Positions 63,760-64,000 of a stretch of 64,000 nt of DNA are shown here, piece after piece. Every line of letters begins with the position of its first letter. The stretch's first letter is position 1. Location: the NCBI GenBank assembly GCA_020057405.1, contig JAGVFW010000014.1, forward strand, positions 46,852 through 110,851, read 5' to 3'. This stretch comes from an archaeon. GTDB taxonomy: Archaea > Micrarchaeota > Micrarchaeia > Norongarragalinales > UBA97. The notes beneath the pieces are model-generated. The model was not told the origin of the DNA and did no database searches. It worked only from the letters and a program-made list of their open reading frames with translations. Both the position numbers and the translations under genes were made by a program.

Positions 63760-64000
63760 ATGGAAGTTAGTCTTGCCGGCCGGATACCTGGTTTCGAGAA
63801 GGGTGAATTCAGGCACGAGGGTAAAATCACGCTTTACAGAAAAACGCACGTCATCGTCATGGGACGCTTCGAAAACGGGGATCACCGCTTCTCGATAATC
63901 GATAAATATCTGAGGCCTAAAGGCCTCAGTTTTCTTAGTATGCCGCCAGCTTGCGCTGGCGGGGATCGTTATCCTCGCGCACGTAGCGCGAGACTGTTTC
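63760..64000 (+). CDS. Hypothetical ORF truncated at the right edge; the hairpin cluster lies in its 3' part
   Basis: MEVSLAGRIPGFEKGEFRHEGKITLYRKTHVIVMGRFENGDHRFSIIDKYLRPKGLSF...; open to the edge. Confidence 0.45.
   Translation, partial: MEVSLAGRIPGFEKGEFRHEGKITLYRKTHVIVMGRFENGDHRFSIIDKYLRPKGLSFLSMPPACAGGDRYPRARSARLF
63910..63992. repeat. Three consecutive perfect stem-loops
   Basis: CTGAGGCCT-AA-AGGCCTCAG (63910-63929); CCGCCAGC-TTGC-GCTGGCGG (63943-63962); CTCGCGC-ACGTA-GCGCGAG (63974-63992). Confidence 0.8.

Noticed and set aside
1-64000. CRISPR arrays, tRNA and rRNA genes
   Set aside because: No direct-repeat/spacer pattern, tRNA T-loop/anticodon pattern or rRNA segment recognised by eye; a tRNAscan/CRISPR search would be needed to exclude them

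Overview
This is a gene-dense, high-GC archaeal chromosomal window. It carries both PolD subunits, a Nop5-like protein, an archaeal-type GlyRS, PurP-type purine synthesis and TATA-driven, apparently leaderless promoters. The lineage looks DPANN-like (possibly Diapherotrites), but that is inference. Core content: Lrp/glnA, a cation:proton antiporter, FolC, PolD DP1/DP2, GlyRS, a long purine operon (purB-M-C-SL-Q-P-P-A-F-N-folD, with purD elsewhere), C1/folate genes (glyA, 5-FCL) and class III RNR (nrdD/nrdG). An accessory, partly AT-rich segment at about 19.4-32.2 kb holds a three-gene cassette (PD-(D/E)XK-like nuclease, DGQHR/DUF262-like protein, HEPN-like protein), an MvaI/BcnI-type restriction-modification pair, an HNH protein, a DEDD exonuclease, HEPN-MNT, AbiE-like and AbrB-PIN modules. 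Main points for follow-up: (1) a promoter motif CCGGCAARCCACYC-N9-TTAAAAA repeated five times with exact spacing, only in the accessory segment; (2) a Nop5 protein whose fibrillarin-binding N-domain appears replaced by a ~330-aa RPRPSYGDR repeat region; (3) class III RNR whose glycyl-radical motif is in a separate 57-aa ORF overlapping nrdD by ATGA; (4) the 19.4-22.1 kb cassette as a possible undescribed defence system; (5) a truncated edge CDS with Kazal, LamG-like and GH-A-like domains; (6) a structured leader before the purine operon; (7) three consecutive perfect hairpins at the right edge. No tRNA, rRNA or CRISPR array was recognised. All family assignments are from reading motifs; no database search was run.
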